The notes under the pieces were generated by a model, which saw only the letters and a program-made list of their open reading frames with translations, had not been told where the DNA came from and ran no database searches. From NCBI GenBank assembly GCA_963664595.2, contig CAXXOK010000011.1, positions 248,001 to 312,000 of the forward strand: DNA of 64,000 nt, given 5' to 3'. This stretch comes from CAXXOK01 sp963664595. GTDB lineage: Bacteria > Bacillota > Clostridia > Christensenellales > Aristaeellaceae. This document shows positions 52,492 to 63,985 of the stretch, in pieces. A program made the translations under genes and the position numbers. The first letter of the stretch is position 1. Every line of letters starts with the position of its first letter.

Positions 52492-53169
52492 CTAATCTGT
52501 AAAATACTGATGATACCGGGAATAAATCTCCTCTTTATCCACCTTATAGCGGCTCAGGTGCTTGACGATCAAAGCGGATACCTGCTCCCGGTCGCCTGAT
52601 TTAGCGGCGCTGAGCAGCCGCTGGTGGTCTTCCACGATTTTGATTTCCTTGATCACAAACAAGCTCAAATTGCGCACACGGTCGAAATGCAGGGTCATGC
52701 TTTCCAGCATCTGATAGCACTGCATTTTGTTCGTCAGGCGGAAAAACTCGCGGTGAAACGCATCGTCCAGCTCCATCAGCTTTTCGGGCAGCTGGTTTTC
52801 CAGATAAAACTGCTGCAGCTTCACATTGGCTTCCACGGTGGAAAAATCCAACTCGGACGCCATATCGCAGGCGAGCTCAAAAATCGCCTTTTCAAACACC
52901 ATCCGCATAAAACGGCTTTCTTCCACAAAGCCATAATCGATCAGCGAAATGCGGCTGCCCCGCTGGGGCAAAATCTCCACAATGCGGATTTTGGAAAGCT
53001 CGATCAGCGCCTCGCGCACGGGCGTACGGCTTAACCCCAGCACGGACGACAGCTCGTTTTCACTGAGCATCACGCCGGGTTCCAACTCCATGGAGGCAAT
53101 GTTGCGCTTGAGCATCCGCAGGGCATAATCCCGCGCCGTCTCGCGCGCATAACGCTCGGTTATATTCAT
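52492..53169 (-). CDS. GntR-family (FadR/FCD subfamily) transcriptional regulator
   Basis: About 225 residues. The winged HTH domain (LKRNIASMELEPGVMLSENE, SSVLGLSRTPVREALIELSK, IVEILPQRGSRISLID) is followed by an all-helical FCD ligand domain with metal-site histidines and aspartate at DDAFHREFFRL, IVEDHQRLLSAA and IVKHLSRY. The ATG at 53167-53169 has GGAGATCAGG upstream; an ATG 12 bp earlier is also possible. No obvious target operon adjoins it, and the effector is unknown. Confidence 0.9.
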   Translation of the reverse strand: MNITERYARETARDYALRMLKRNIASMELEPGVMLSENELSSVLGLSRTPVREALIELSKIRIVEILPQRGSRISLIDYGFVEESRFMRMVFEKAIFELACDMASELDFSTVEANVKLQQFYLENQLPEKLMELDDAFHREFFRLTNKMQCYQMLESMTLHFDRVRNLSLFVIKEIKIVEDHQRLLSAAKSGDREQVSALIVKHLSRYKVDKEEIYSRYHQYFTD

Positions 53170-53648
53170 CCTGATCTCCATCTCTATTCTGGTCGGCTAG
53201 TATATCTGTTGTTTCCATTGTACCATCCGCGGCACAAGCGCGTCAATCCTCTTGGCAGACGTACGTAGCAGGATCATGGCGTTACGCGGATGCCGTCCAG
53301 CGTTTGCCGCAAAGCAGGTTTCGGCCTCGCTGGTCAGGGCCTTGGCCATCCCCCGCCGCTGAAAGGCAGCGTTTGCAAATTGTTAATGGATGTCCTATGA
53401 CCGTAGCCGCAGCCACGCTACGTACAATATTGGAGCCAATCACCTCCATAGCGCCATGCTGCCGGGCCGTATTGGGCAGTATATTCTCCGGTTGAAAAAA
53501 TACCGGAACCTCGCCACCCCTTCCAATCGCCCTTCCAGCGTTTAAAACGTGAAATACAACCGTCCTGCCGTCTCCAACATAGGCACAGGGTCGGCCGACC
53601 CAGACCGGTGTATGGCCGGATGGATCCCTTCGCCGCCTCTGATCCGTT
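53170..53648 (-). other. Spacer with a possible gene remnant
   Basis: 480 bp. On the minus strand about 115 codons stay open with protein-like composition (AYVGDGRTVVFHVLNAGRAI, ENILPNTARQHGAMEVIGSN) between about 53640 and 53285. There is no start codon or ribosome binding site, and I do not recognise a family. It could be the tail of a decayed gene. Confidence 0.3.
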
Positions 53649-54653
53649 TCACACCAGCTTCAGCCCCGGCACCGCGTTCAGCGTAAGCGGCGCTGTGGTG
53701 TGGCGGCGGTAATACGCGGCGGACGCGATCATTGCGGCGTTATCGGTGCAAAGCCCGATATCCGGCATACACAGGGCTACGCCTTCTTCCTGCGCCAGCT
53801 CGGCCATCTTCTGCCTGAGCTTTGCGTTGGCGCTTACACCGCCCGCAAGGCACAGGGTTTTCAGTCCGCTGTCCCGCACGGCGAGCCGCGTTTTATCACA
53901 CAGGCTGTCCACAATCGCCTGCTGGTAGGAAGCTGCCAGATCGGCCTTGGGCAGCGGGATCCCCTTCTGCTCCATCGTATGGCAGGCGTTGATGAACGCG
54001 GTCTTGAGGCCTGAAAAGCTGAAATCGTACTTCCCCTCGGCTTTGGGGCGGGGCAGCGTGAGGTATGCGGGATCGCCGCCTTCCGCCAGCCTGCTCAGGT
54101 GCGGCCCGCCGGGATAGGGCAGGCCCAGCACACGCGCGCCCTTGTCAAACGCCTCGCCCGCGGCATCATCCACGGTCTGGCCCAGCAGGGTATACTGCCC
54201 GTAATCGCTGACCACCACCAGATGGCTGTGCCCGCCGCTGACTACCAGGCATAAAAAAGGCGGCTCCAGCGCCGGATTGGACAGGTAATTAGCGCTCACG
54301 TGCCCCTCGATATGGTTCACGGGAATGAGCGGTTTGCCCGTGGCATAGCTGAACCCCTTCATGCAGTTCACGCCGATCAGCAGCGCGCCCACCAGCCCCG
54401 GCCCGTAGGTAACGGCCAAGGCGTCGATCCCGTCCACCGTAAGGTCCGCCCCGCGCAGCGCCTGATCAATCATGCGGTCGCAGGCGTCCACATGGGCGCG
54501 GCTGGCGATCTCCGGCACCACCCCGCCATACAGCGCGTGAATATCAATCTGCGAAAATACGGCATTCGATAAAATCCGCCTGCCGTTTTCCACAACGGCG
54601 GCGGCGGTTTCATCACAGCTGGTTTCCAGGGCTAAAATGCGAAATGGTTTCAT
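53649..54653 (-). CDS. tsaD: tRNA N6-adenosine threonylcarbamoyltransferase
   Basis: 334 residues. Transfers threonylcarbamoyl to A37 of ANN-reading tRNAs with TsaB and TsaE. ASKHA-type motifs ALETSCDETAAAVVENG, GGVVPEIASRAHVDACDR, VTYGPGLVGALLIGVNCMKG, VSGGHSHLVVVSDYGQYTLL and LCLAGGVSANAKLR are present. It starts 3 bp after the DUF1461 gene. Confidence 0.95.
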   Translation of the reverse strand: MKPFRILALETSCDETAAAVVENGRRILSNAVFSQIDIHALYGGVVPEIASRAHVDACDRMIDQALRGADLTVDGIDALAVTYGPGLVGALLIGVNCMKGFSYATGKPLIPVNHIEGHVSANYLSNPALEPPFLCLVVSGGHSHLVVVSDYGQYTLLGQTVDDAAGEAFDKGARVLGLPYPGGPHLSRLAEGGDPAYLTLPRPKAEGKYDFSFSGLKTAFINACHTMEQKGIPLPKADLAASYQQAIVDSLCDKTRLAVRDSGLKTLCLAGGVSANAKLRQKMAELAQEEGVALCMPDIGLCTDNAAMIASAAYYRRHTTAPLTLNAVPGLKLV

Positions 54654-54656
54654 CGG

Positions 54657-55418
54657 TTATCGGTACTCCATCGGTTGTTGATTCATCCGCTGCCGCACAA
54701 GCCTGCGCCTGCGCACCGTGCGGTCCAGCAGGGACAGGATTACAGGCACGAGCAGCACAATGCCCAGCATGTACAAAAAGGTCAGGGCGACCGGCTCCAG
54801 ATAGCTTTGGAACAGCGTCAGCGGAAACAGCTGCATCACGGGCTCATCCGAAGCGAAAATGCCGCCGGGTATCAGCAGGCTGTGCAGTACCTTCCAAAAG
54901 CCGCTGAAATCGATCGACGCCCACAAAAAGCACAGCACCGCCAGCACCAGCGGGATGGCCGCGCCCAGCAGGTACCCGCGCGCGGAAAACATGCGCGAAC
55001 GCAGCGCCGACGCGCCCAGGAGCGTGAGAAAGATCAGCACCACAAACGCCGTGATCATCAGCGGGATCAGATAAGGCACTTTCATCACCCAGACCCGCAC
55101 CTGAGCCATGTGCCCGGCAAAGGCGTCCGACACAGCCACGCTATGGCTGCCCACGGCGATTTGCGAAAGCCATATGACCCGCCTGCCCGTGAGGTAGCCG
55201 ATGGTTTCCTGTGCAAACCGCTCCGCGTGCTCCTGCGACAAGATACCGGTCTGCACCAGCGCGGTATCCGCCGCCGCCTGAAAGCTTTCCAGATCGGTCA
55301 CCTGCACGCCTACGGCATAGGTCATGCCCAGCGTCATCATCAAAAGGCCAAGCGCAAGGCTCAGCAGCGCGCCGAGCAGGTTGACCCGTGTTTTCTTTGC
55401 ATAAGCATACGGTTCCAT
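54657..55418 (-). CDS. DUF1461 integral membrane protein
   Basis: About 253 residues with five membrane segments. The family pattern is present: an N-terminal helix pair, the outer segment with FAQETIGYLTGRRVIWL, and SIDFSGFWKVLHSLLIPGG followed by LFPLTLFQSYLEPVALTF. The ATG at 55416-55418 is taken; a GTG immediately before it is also in frame. Function unknown. Close to tsaD (3 bp), so probably co-transcribed. Confidence 0.88.
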   Translation of the reverse strand: MEPYAYAKKTRVNLLGALLSLALGLLMMTLGMTYAVGVQVTDLESFQAAADTALVQTGILSQEHAERFAQETIGYLTGRRVIWLSQIAVGSHSVAVSDAFAGHMAQVRVWVMKVPYLIPLMITAFVVLIFLTLLGASALRSRMFSARGYLLGAAIPLVLAVLCFLWASIDFSGFWKVLHSLLIPGGIFASDEPVMQLFPLTLFQSYLEPVALTFLYMLGIVLLVPVILSLLDRTVRRRRLVRQRMNQQPMEYR

Positions 55419-55547
55419 CACATTGGCTCTCTCCGTGTCGTTTGGATCCGGCCGTCCGCCGCAACCTCCGCAGCAGTGAATAGAATGTCCGGCCGGTGCT
55501 ACCGCCTGCGCGCGGGGCCATGGGGTTTCTCGGCTCGCGCAGAACGC

Positions 55548-56645
55548 TTACATCATCTTCAGATACGCCGTGATAAAGCCGGACAGGTTGCCGTCCATCA
55601 CATCGTCCACATTGCCGGATTCAAAGCCGGTGCGGTGATCCTTCACCATGGTGTAGGGCTGGAATACATAGCTGCGGATCTGGCTGCCCCACTCAATCTT
55701 TTTCAGCTCGCCCTTGATATCCGCCATCTGCTCCTCTTTTTCGCGCATGCGCTGCTCCATGAGGCGGCCCTTCAAAATGCGCAGGCAGACCTCGCGGTTC
55801 TGGATCTGGGAGCGCTCGTTCTGGCACTGGGCCACGATGCCGGTGGGGACGTGCGTCATGCGCACGGCGCTGTCGGTGCGGTTTACGTGCTGGCCGCCCG
55901 CGCCGCCGGAGCGGTAGGTATCGATGCGCACTTCCTCCATGTTGACCTCAAACTTGTCCGAATCCGGCAGAATGGGCGCAACATCCAGCGAGGCGAACGA
56001 GGTGTGGCGGCGGGCGTTGGAATCAAACGGGCTGATGCGCACCAGCCGGTGCACGCCGCGCTCGGAGCGCAGATAGCCGTAGGCGTTATCCCCGTCCACC
56101 TGAAAGGTGACGGATTTGATGCCCGCCTCATCGCCGTCCAGCAGATCGTTGATGGTCACCTTGAAGCCCATGCGCTCGCAGTAGCGGGTATACATGCGGT
56201 AGAGCATCTGGGTCCAGTCCTGCGCCTCGGTGCCGCCCGCGCCCGCGTGCAGGCTCAGGATGCAGCTGCAGTTATCGTACTCGCCGCGCATCAGCGTTTC
56301 CAGCACCAGCGCGTCGGCTTCCTTTTGCAGGCCGTCGAGTTCTTTTTCGCATTCAGCGGCGATTTCCGCGTCCGCTTCCTCATCCAGCAGGGTGATCATC
56401 GCTTCCACATCGTCCATACGCGCATTGAGGCTTGCCACATGGTTGATCTTTTCCTCAATCTGGCTCACGCGGCGGTTGACCGTGGTGGAGCGTTCCAGAT
56501 CGCCCCAGAACTCCGGCGCGTTCATTTCCTCTTTCAGTTCCGCCAGCTCTTCGCTGATCTGCGGCAGGTGAAGGCCGTCCGCAGACCGGGCCACACTCTC
56601 CCGCAGTTCGTTCAGCGTTTGCTGAAAGCCTTCCGTATCTATCAT
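55548..56645 (-). CDS. prfB: Peptide chain release factor 2
   Basis: 365 residues. RF2-specific SPF tripeptide in RISPFDSNARRHTSF and the GGQ motif in RSGGAGGQHVNRTDSAVRMT. The frame is continuous from MIDTEGFQQTLNELRESVAR through HLPQISEELAELKEEM, so the programmed frameshift at an in-frame UGA found in most prfB genes is missing. ATG preceded by AGGAGTTTTGAT. It follows the GNAT gene by 10 bp. Confidence 0.95.
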   Translation of the reverse strand: MIDTEGFQQTLNELRESVARSADGLHLPQISEELAELKEEMNAPEFWGDLERSTTVNRRVSQIEEKINHVASLNARMDDVEAMITLLDEEADAEIAAECEKELDGLQKEADALVLETLMRGEYDNCSCILSLHAGAGGTEAQDWTQMLYRMYTRYCERMGFKVTINDLLDGDEAGIKSVTFQVDGDNAYGYLRSERGVHRLVRISPFDSNARRHTSFASLDVAPILPDSDKFEVNMEEVRIDTYRSGGAGGQHVNRTDSAVRMTHVPTGIVAQCQNERSQIQNREVCLRILKGRLMEQRMREKEEQMADIKGELKKIEWGSQIRSYVFQPYTMVKDHRTGFESGNVDDVMDGNLSGFITAYLKMM

Positions 56646-56655
56646 ATCAAAACTC

Positions 56656-57120
56656 CTATGTGTCGATTCGAACCAGACTGTGGTCCAGCGTGATGCCCCG
56701 GAAGTTCAAATCCGCCCTGTTTTCAAACCCAAGCTGCTCCCAAAAGGCGTTGCCCGTTTCGTTTTTCCCGAACACCACCAGCCAGGCCTTGGTGATGCCC
56801 TCAGCCTGCAGCGCCTCCAGCGCCGTCTCCGCCATCGCCCGGCCCACGCCGCGCCGCCGCAGCCGCGGCCTGACCGCCGTGTGGTGGATCACCCCGCGCC
56901 GTCCGTCGTGGCCGCACAGGATCACGCCGACGATCTCGTCCCCCTCCGCCGCCACAAAGCTGGTGGCTGGGTTACGCTTCAGGTATCTTTCAATCCCTTC
57001 CCGTGAATCATCCACGGTGTTCAGCCCCATGCCCGGCGTGGAAATCCACAGATCGTACACCTGATCATAATCCGCGATCACCATGGGCCGGATGGTGATG
57101 CCCTGTAATGCCTGTGCCAT
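56656..57120 (-). CDS. GNAT-family N-acetyltransferase
   Basis: 154 residues. Acetyl-CoA site TAVRPRLRRRGVGRAMAETA and the C-terminal LVVFGKNETGNAFWEQLGFE are typical of GNAT enzymes. Start after GAGGAATAT. Upstream of prfB by 10 bp in the same orientation. Substrate unknown. Confidence 0.92.
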   Translation of the reverse strand: MAQALQGITIRPMVIADYDQVYDLWISTPGMGLNTVDDSREGIERYLKRNPATSFVAAEGDEIVGVILCGHDGRRGVIHHTAVRPRLRRRGVGRAMAETALEALQAEGITKAWLVVFGKNETGNAFWEQLGFENRADLNFRGITLDHSLVRIDT

Positions 57121-57395
57121 ATTATTCCTCGCTATTTCGTACCCACAGACTATCTATCGGATTGTCTGTTTTTTCCAGCCCGCCGTCCGTCAGCTCAAAA
57201 GATGTGATATACGAAGCGTCAAGGCAGATTTTAGCTGAGCTTACTCCCCTGTATGTGATGCAAAGCCCCGGCGCAGCCAGCAGCAAGGGAGGGCGGAGCC
57301 CGACTAGCGCCCGAAATTCACGAAGTGAATGAAGCGCGTAGCCTCGCTCAAACGAAGTGCAGGGCGAGGCCGCAGAAGCAGCGCGGGCTTATCCA
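57121..57395. other. Spacer between secA and the GNAT gene
   Basis: 275 bp, no gene. Contains short inverted repeats such as ATTCACGAAGTGAAT (57318-57332) and GC-rich stem-like words; it probably holds the secA terminator and the GNAT/prfB promoter, neither of which is clear. Confidence 0.4.
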
Positions 57396-60140
<2,745 letters not shown>

Positions 60141-60202
60141 TGCTTTGTTCTCCTTTGTAACAATTTGTACTCAAAACTCGGCGCCCATGAGCACCACTCC
60201 GA

Positions 60203-60232
60203 ATTATACCATGTTTGTGGATACAATGACAA
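60203..60232 (-). promoter_or_regulatory. Sigma-A promoter of secA
   Basis: Minus strand TTGTCA (60227-60232), 18-bp spacer, TATAAT (60203-60208), about 60 bp before the secA start. Confidence 0.75.
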
Positions 60233-60343
60233 CCAATGCCTGTGCGGGCCGTGCCCGGTTTTACAGGTGTGCGCGTATTGACTTTCCGTACCGCATCAGC
60301 CATACTGAACCCGGTACTTTCAATAAGACAGGATCGTGATGGT

Positions 60344-61705
60344 TTGCTGCACCTGCGCCGATTAGGCTTTCTTTGTTTCCTCCTGCCGCTCCTGGTTTCG
60401 GCCGCCGCGGCCGCCGAGCCCTATGAGCACCCCTACCCCGAGGCGCTGCAAATCAGCGTGGAAACCGAGGTACGGCAAGCGGACGGCCTTGGAGCGGTTT
60501 CTGTGGAAATCCCCGTAACCGGCAACGAGGCGGTTACCCATGCCCTGTCCGGCACGATGGACGGGCTCCTTGCGCAGATGGCCGAGTATGCGGACTGCCG
60601 CATCGACACGCTGTCCACCTACCGCATTTCCGGCACCCGGTGGGCGGGCTTCCTGCTCACGGCCCGCGCCGTAACGGTGACCAAGGGGGACAACGAGGTC
60701 ATTACCGTGGAGGATACCGCCGCGTTTTGTTACAATGTGCAGACCTATGATATGGAAACCGGAGAAGCGCTGACCCTGGCCGATGTGTTTTCGGACGCCA
60801 GCAACGCCTGGCCTATGATCGGGGAGGCTGCCCGGGAGCTGCTGTACAGCTATTATCCCGGGGAAAACCGCGATGAGATTACGCTGGACATCCTGACCAG
60901 CCCACAGGCGCTTGCGCAGTGCGCGTTTCTGCCCTGCGCGGGGCAGCTGCTGGTGCCGTTTTCGCTGGCGGAGATACTGCCGGAGCACCCGCAGATCGCC
61001 TGGCTGAAGCTCCCCTATCCCGATTACCGCGCGCTGATGCGCCCGCAGGCCATGCTGCAGACGGATAATTCCTCCCGCCCCATGATCGCCCTGACCATGG
61101 ACGACGGCCCTACCCGCATCAATACCGAAATCACACTGACCGCGCTGGCCCGCTACGGCGCGAGCTCCACCTTCTTCTGCGTGGGCAACGCGGTGGTCCG
61201 CCAGCCCGATCTGGTGCGCCGTGAACTGGACCTTGGGCACGCCGTGGCCGCGCACTCCATGACGCACACCACCCCCAGCGCACAGTCCAAGGAGGACATG
61301 CTGGCCGAGTATGATGAGCAGAGGGAGCTGTTTCAAAGCGTAACGGGCATCCCCGTCACACTGCTGCGGCCGCCAGGAGGCGACCTGAAAACCTATGTGT
61401 ACCGCCAGGTGGGCTGGCCGCTGATCCGCTGGACCAAGTCCATCAGCGATACGGGCGACGGCGGCTATCTGGATCTGGCGAGCCGGATTAAAAAGAAGGC
61501 CGAGCACGGGGATATTTTCCTGATGCACGATACCAAGGAAAAAACAGCTCTGGCCGTTCCGTACTTTCTGGAAAACCTGCAGGAGCGCGGGTTTATGTTT
61601 GCCACGGTGGAGGAGCTCCTGTACTTAAACGGCGTCACCCCCCAGCCGAACGTCGGTTATTACGATGGGCTGGGCGTAAAAACATACCCCAAGAGCGGGG
61701 AATAG
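60344..61705 (+). CDS. Polysaccharide deacetylase with N-terminal DUF3298-like domain (PdaC-like)
   Basis: About 453 residues. A signal peptide (HLRRLGFLCFLLPLLVSAAA) is followed by an RsiV/DUF3298-like domain (ETGEALTLADVFSDASNAWP, CAGQLLVPFSLAEILPEHPQ). The NodB deacetylase domain then shows IALTMDDGPTRINTEI, AVAAHSMTHTTPS, LLRPPGGDLKTY and GDIFLMHDTKEKTALAVPYF with its metal and catalytic residues. This is the PdaC architecture of peptidoglycan deacetylases. The start is uncertain; TTG at 60344 fits the signal peptide and has AGGA upstream. Confidence 0.88.
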   Translation: MLHLRRLGFLCFLLPLLVSAAAAAEPYEHPYPEALQISVETEVRQADGLGAVSVEIPVTGNEAVTHALSGTMDGLLAQMAEYADCRIDTLSTYRISGTRWAGFLLTARAVTVTKGDNEVITVEDTAAFCYNVQTYDMETGEALTLADVFSDASNAWPMIGEAARELLYSYYPGENRDEITLDILTSPQALAQCAFLPCAGQLLVPFSLAEILPEHPQIAWLKLPYPDYRALMRPQAMLQTDNSSRPMIALTMDDGPTRINTEITLTALARYGASSTFFCVGNAVVRQPDLVRRELDLGHAVAAHSMTHTTPSAQSKEDMLAEYDEQRELFQSVTGIPVTLLRPPGGDLKTYVYRQVGWPLIRWTKSISDTGDGGYLDLASRIKKKAEHGDIFLMHDTKEKTALAVPYFLENLQERGFMFATVEELLYLNGVTPQPNVGYYDGLGVKTYPKSGE

Positions 61706-61711
61706 CCAACC

Positions 61712-61889
61712 CGGCAAAAGAGAAGGGTCCAGGGCTGAAAGCCCTGGTCAGGGTGCAGGGGTGAAACCCTTGCCGGGGATTGGGGTAGAACCCCAAAGGC
61801 TTGCGTTACAACAAAGGGGTAAGCGAGCCAACAGCGCCCAAGGCGCTATGAAGCGAGCGGCGATAACGACCCGAAGAGGTTCTTTGACA
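61712..61889 (+). repeat. Structured repeat A, copy 5 (178 bp)
   Basis: Same length and body as the others; the left end has decayed to CGGCAAAAGAG while the right end keeps TTCTTTGACA. Lies between the deacetylase stop and its terminator. No hairpin duplicate on the left. Confidence 0.88.
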
Positions 61890-61894
61890 AACTG

Positions 61895-61920
61895 AGCCCC
61901 GGAGCCGTCCGGGGCTTTTT
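61895..61920 (+). terminator. Intrinsic terminator after repeat A copy 5
   Basis: GCCCCGGA, GCCG, TCCGGGGC then TTTTT. Serves the deacetylase gene upstream across the repeat. Confidence 0.88.
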
Positions 61921-62038
61921 GCGTGCCATGATACCAAACCCAGCCCCTTGCCGCGGCCGAATCCATTTGTCGAAAGCCCCGCCGGTATGATATGATGGAG
62001 TAAGCATCGAATAATTTCATTCCGCCACGGAGGAAAGC

Positions 62039-62899
62039 ATGATCACCACAGCGTACCGCCATTCCGAAGATTTTTGGGCCGAGCATCAGCAGCTTATTCT
62101 TGCGCATATTCTGGATGCTGAGCTCGTGTATCTCAACGCCCGCAACAACATCGGCGTGGAACAGGGCTTTTTCGGCGCGGCGGTGAAGGATGAAAACGGT
62201 ACGCTGCTGGCAATCCAGACGCTGTCCTATCCCATGATTTTCTTTGCCGACGGCACGGGGCTTACAAAGCTTGCCGCGCAGATGGCGCGCTACCTGACCG
62301 ACCAGCGGAAAATCCCCGATCATCTCAACGGCGATTCGGCCTCCACCGCGGTGATGACCGAAGCCTTCGCGGCGTGCGGCGCCGTATATCAGGCGGGCCG
62401 CCGCCTTTACCAGCGCAAGTGCGAGCAGCTGCCCGAGGCGCCCGCGCCGTGCCCGCCCCTTGTGAACGCCAACGAGGTCGATTACGATTTTACGGAGGAT
62501 TACCAAGGCTTCCTCAGAGAAAGCCATACGGTATACGATCCCGCAAAGCTGAAAACGGATATCGCCGCGATGCTGAAAAGCAATGATCTTTATGTGCTTA
62601 TGGAGCAAAACACTGTGGTTACCATGGGCCGCCTCCAGCGCAAAATACCCGGCGCCCGCGCGGTGGGCGTAATCTACACCCCGCCCCGCTACCGCGGCCG
62701 GGGATATTCCACCTGCTGCACCCGGCAGCTCACCCGCCTGATTTTGGACGGCGGATACGCGTACGCCTATCTGTACGCCGAGGCGGACAACCCCGTGTCC
62801 AACCACGTATACGAAAAGCTCGGCTACCGCAAAACCAATGATTTTATCGAATATCATCTCGCGGGGCAGGCTTTGCGGCCCGGCGGCCGGGGAATTTGA
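62039..62899 (+). CDS. GNAT-family N-acetyltransferase (two-domain)
   Basis: 286 residues. An N-terminal half without clear motif is followed by a C-terminal GNAT domain with the acetyl-CoA loop YTPPRYRGRGYSTCCTRQLT and the ending EADNPVSNHVYEKLGYRKTN. The ATG follows CGGAGGAAAGC. A promoter-like TTGTCG, 18-bp spacer, TATGAT (61968-61997) precedes it. It stands alone. Substrate unknown. Confidence 0.9.
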   Translation: MITTAYRHSEDFWAEHQQLILAHILDAELVYLNARNNIGVEQGFFGAAVKDENGTLLAIQTLSYPMIFFADGTGLTKLAAQMARYLTDQRKIPDHLNGDSASTAVMTEAFAACGAVYQAGRRLYQRKCEQLPEAPAPCPPLVNANEVDYDFTEDYQGFLRESHTVYDPAKLKTDIAAMLKSNDLYVLMEQNTVVTMGRLQRKIPGARAVGVIYTPPRYRGRGYSTCCTRQLTRLILDGGYAYAYLYAEADNPVSNHVYEKLGYRKTNDFIEYHLAGQALRPGGRGI

Positions 62900-62967
62900 T
62901 TCTTTCACGCGCAATTTACAGCCTGATTAAAATCCATACAAAGTTTGGACATATTTCCCTGCTACAC

Positions 62968-62997
62968 TAATCATACGGTAAGTAAACCGTATGATTA
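62968..62997. promoter_or_regulatory. Perfect 12-bp inverted repeat before the secreted-protein gene
   Basis: TAATCATACGGT, AAGTAA, ACCGTATGATTA, 20 bp before the start codon. It overlaps the likely -10 region (TTGGAC at 62945, then TAATCA 17 bp later). Could be an operator; an RNA hairpin is also possible. Confidence 0.5.
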
Positions 62998-63016
62998 TTA
63001 GTGAGGTGACATGAGC

Positions 63017-63751
63017 ATGAAAATGAAGAAAATCCTGTCCGTGATCCTGGCTGTTGTTCTGGTCGCTTCCTCCATCGCAGTCGCATTGGCAGAAAGTACC
63101 AACACCACCGAAACCGCCGCCGGGGATGCCGCTGCCGTGGAGACCGCCGAAACGGCAGCCGCCGGGGAAACCACGCAGACCGTAACCTATACGACAGAAG
63201 AAATGCTGACCGCCGCCATGGCGGACGCCTATGCCAGGCAGGCTGCCTACGCCGCATACGCAGCGGCATATACGGACAGCCAAAGCATTACCAGCCTGAC
63301 CATCGATTCCCAGATCGTTCTGCTGGAGATGCTGCTTAAGGCCAATGCTGTGGCGCTGCCCGCCGCGGAAACGGATGTAACCGTACCCGAAACCAAGGCC
63401 GACACCTATCAGGCGATTGCCGAAGCCGAGGGCAACACCGTGCAGCTGATGGAAACCTACCTGAAGCAGGAAGCGCTGGGCAAGGACGCGCAGATGATTT
63501 TCAGCACCGTACTCAGCGGCTCGTACCAGAACGCCGTGGCGTTTGCCCGCAAGGCGCGCGTAGCGCAGCAGGAGCAGGCCTGGACGGAACTGATGAACGA
63601 TGAAAACACCAAGGTCGTCGTAACCGAAGGCACCGGCCCGTTTGGCGGACACTACAAAAAGACCGTGTACGTATACACCAACGCTGGCGAACAGACCGGC
63701 GACACCGCAGAAACAACCGACACCACCACGGAAGACAGCATGAGCAACTGA
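63017..63751 (+). CDS. Secreted alanine/threonine-rich protein of unknown function
   Basis: About 244 residues. Signal peptide MKMKKILSVILAVVLVASSI ending ALA-ES, no lipobox. The mature part starts with a Thr/Glu/Ala-rich stretch, then a helical domain (EMLTAAMADAYARQAAYAAY, IVLLEMLLKANAVALP, VQLMETYLKQEALGKDAQMI) and ends in Thr/Glu-rich sequence. No cell-wall anchor is seen. ATG at 63017 chosen because GAGGTGA lies 7 bp upstream; an ATG at 63011 is too close to it. Not recognised. Confidence 0.8.
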   Translation: MKMKKILSVILAVVLVASSIAVALAESTNTTETAAGDAAAVETAETAAAGETTQTVTYTTEEMLTAAMADAYARQAAYAAYAAAYTDSQSITSLTIDSQIVLLEMLLKANAVALPAAETDVTVPETKADTYQAIAEAEGNTVQLMETYLKQEALGKDAQMIFSTVLSGSYQNAVAFARKARVAQQEQAWTELMNDENTKVVVTEGTGPFGGHYKKTVYVYTNAGEQTGDTAETTDTTTEDSMSN

Positions 63752-63778
63752 TCTGCCGAGGTTTCTCTCCTCCTTATG

Positions 63779-63812
63779 GAAGCCGGGGTTATGGTAACCC
63801 CGGCTTCTCTTA
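63779..63812 (+). terminator. Intrinsic terminator of the secreted-protein gene
   Basis: GAAGCCGGGGTTA, TGG, TAACCCCGGCTTC followed by TCTTAT: perfect 13-bp stem. Confidence 0.85.
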
Positions 63813-63895
63813 TGCCGCAAACCGAAAAAACCCTGCGGCCCTGTGCATTGCGGGCCTGGCCGCGCCCTGCCCATTCCCTCCGCCGCTTTGCCGGC

Positions 63896-63924
63896 TTGTG
63901 CTGCCCGCCCCGTTCCGTTATAAT
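63896..63924 (+). promoter_or_regulatory. Sigma-A promoter of the gene at the right edge
   Basis: TTGTGC (63896-63901), 17-bp spacer, TATAAT (63919-63924). Confidence 0.65.
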
Positions 63925-63985
63925 ACAGGCATAGCAAACGCGTGATTTTGCGTTTGCCAAGTTTACAGAAATACGAGGCGGACCG

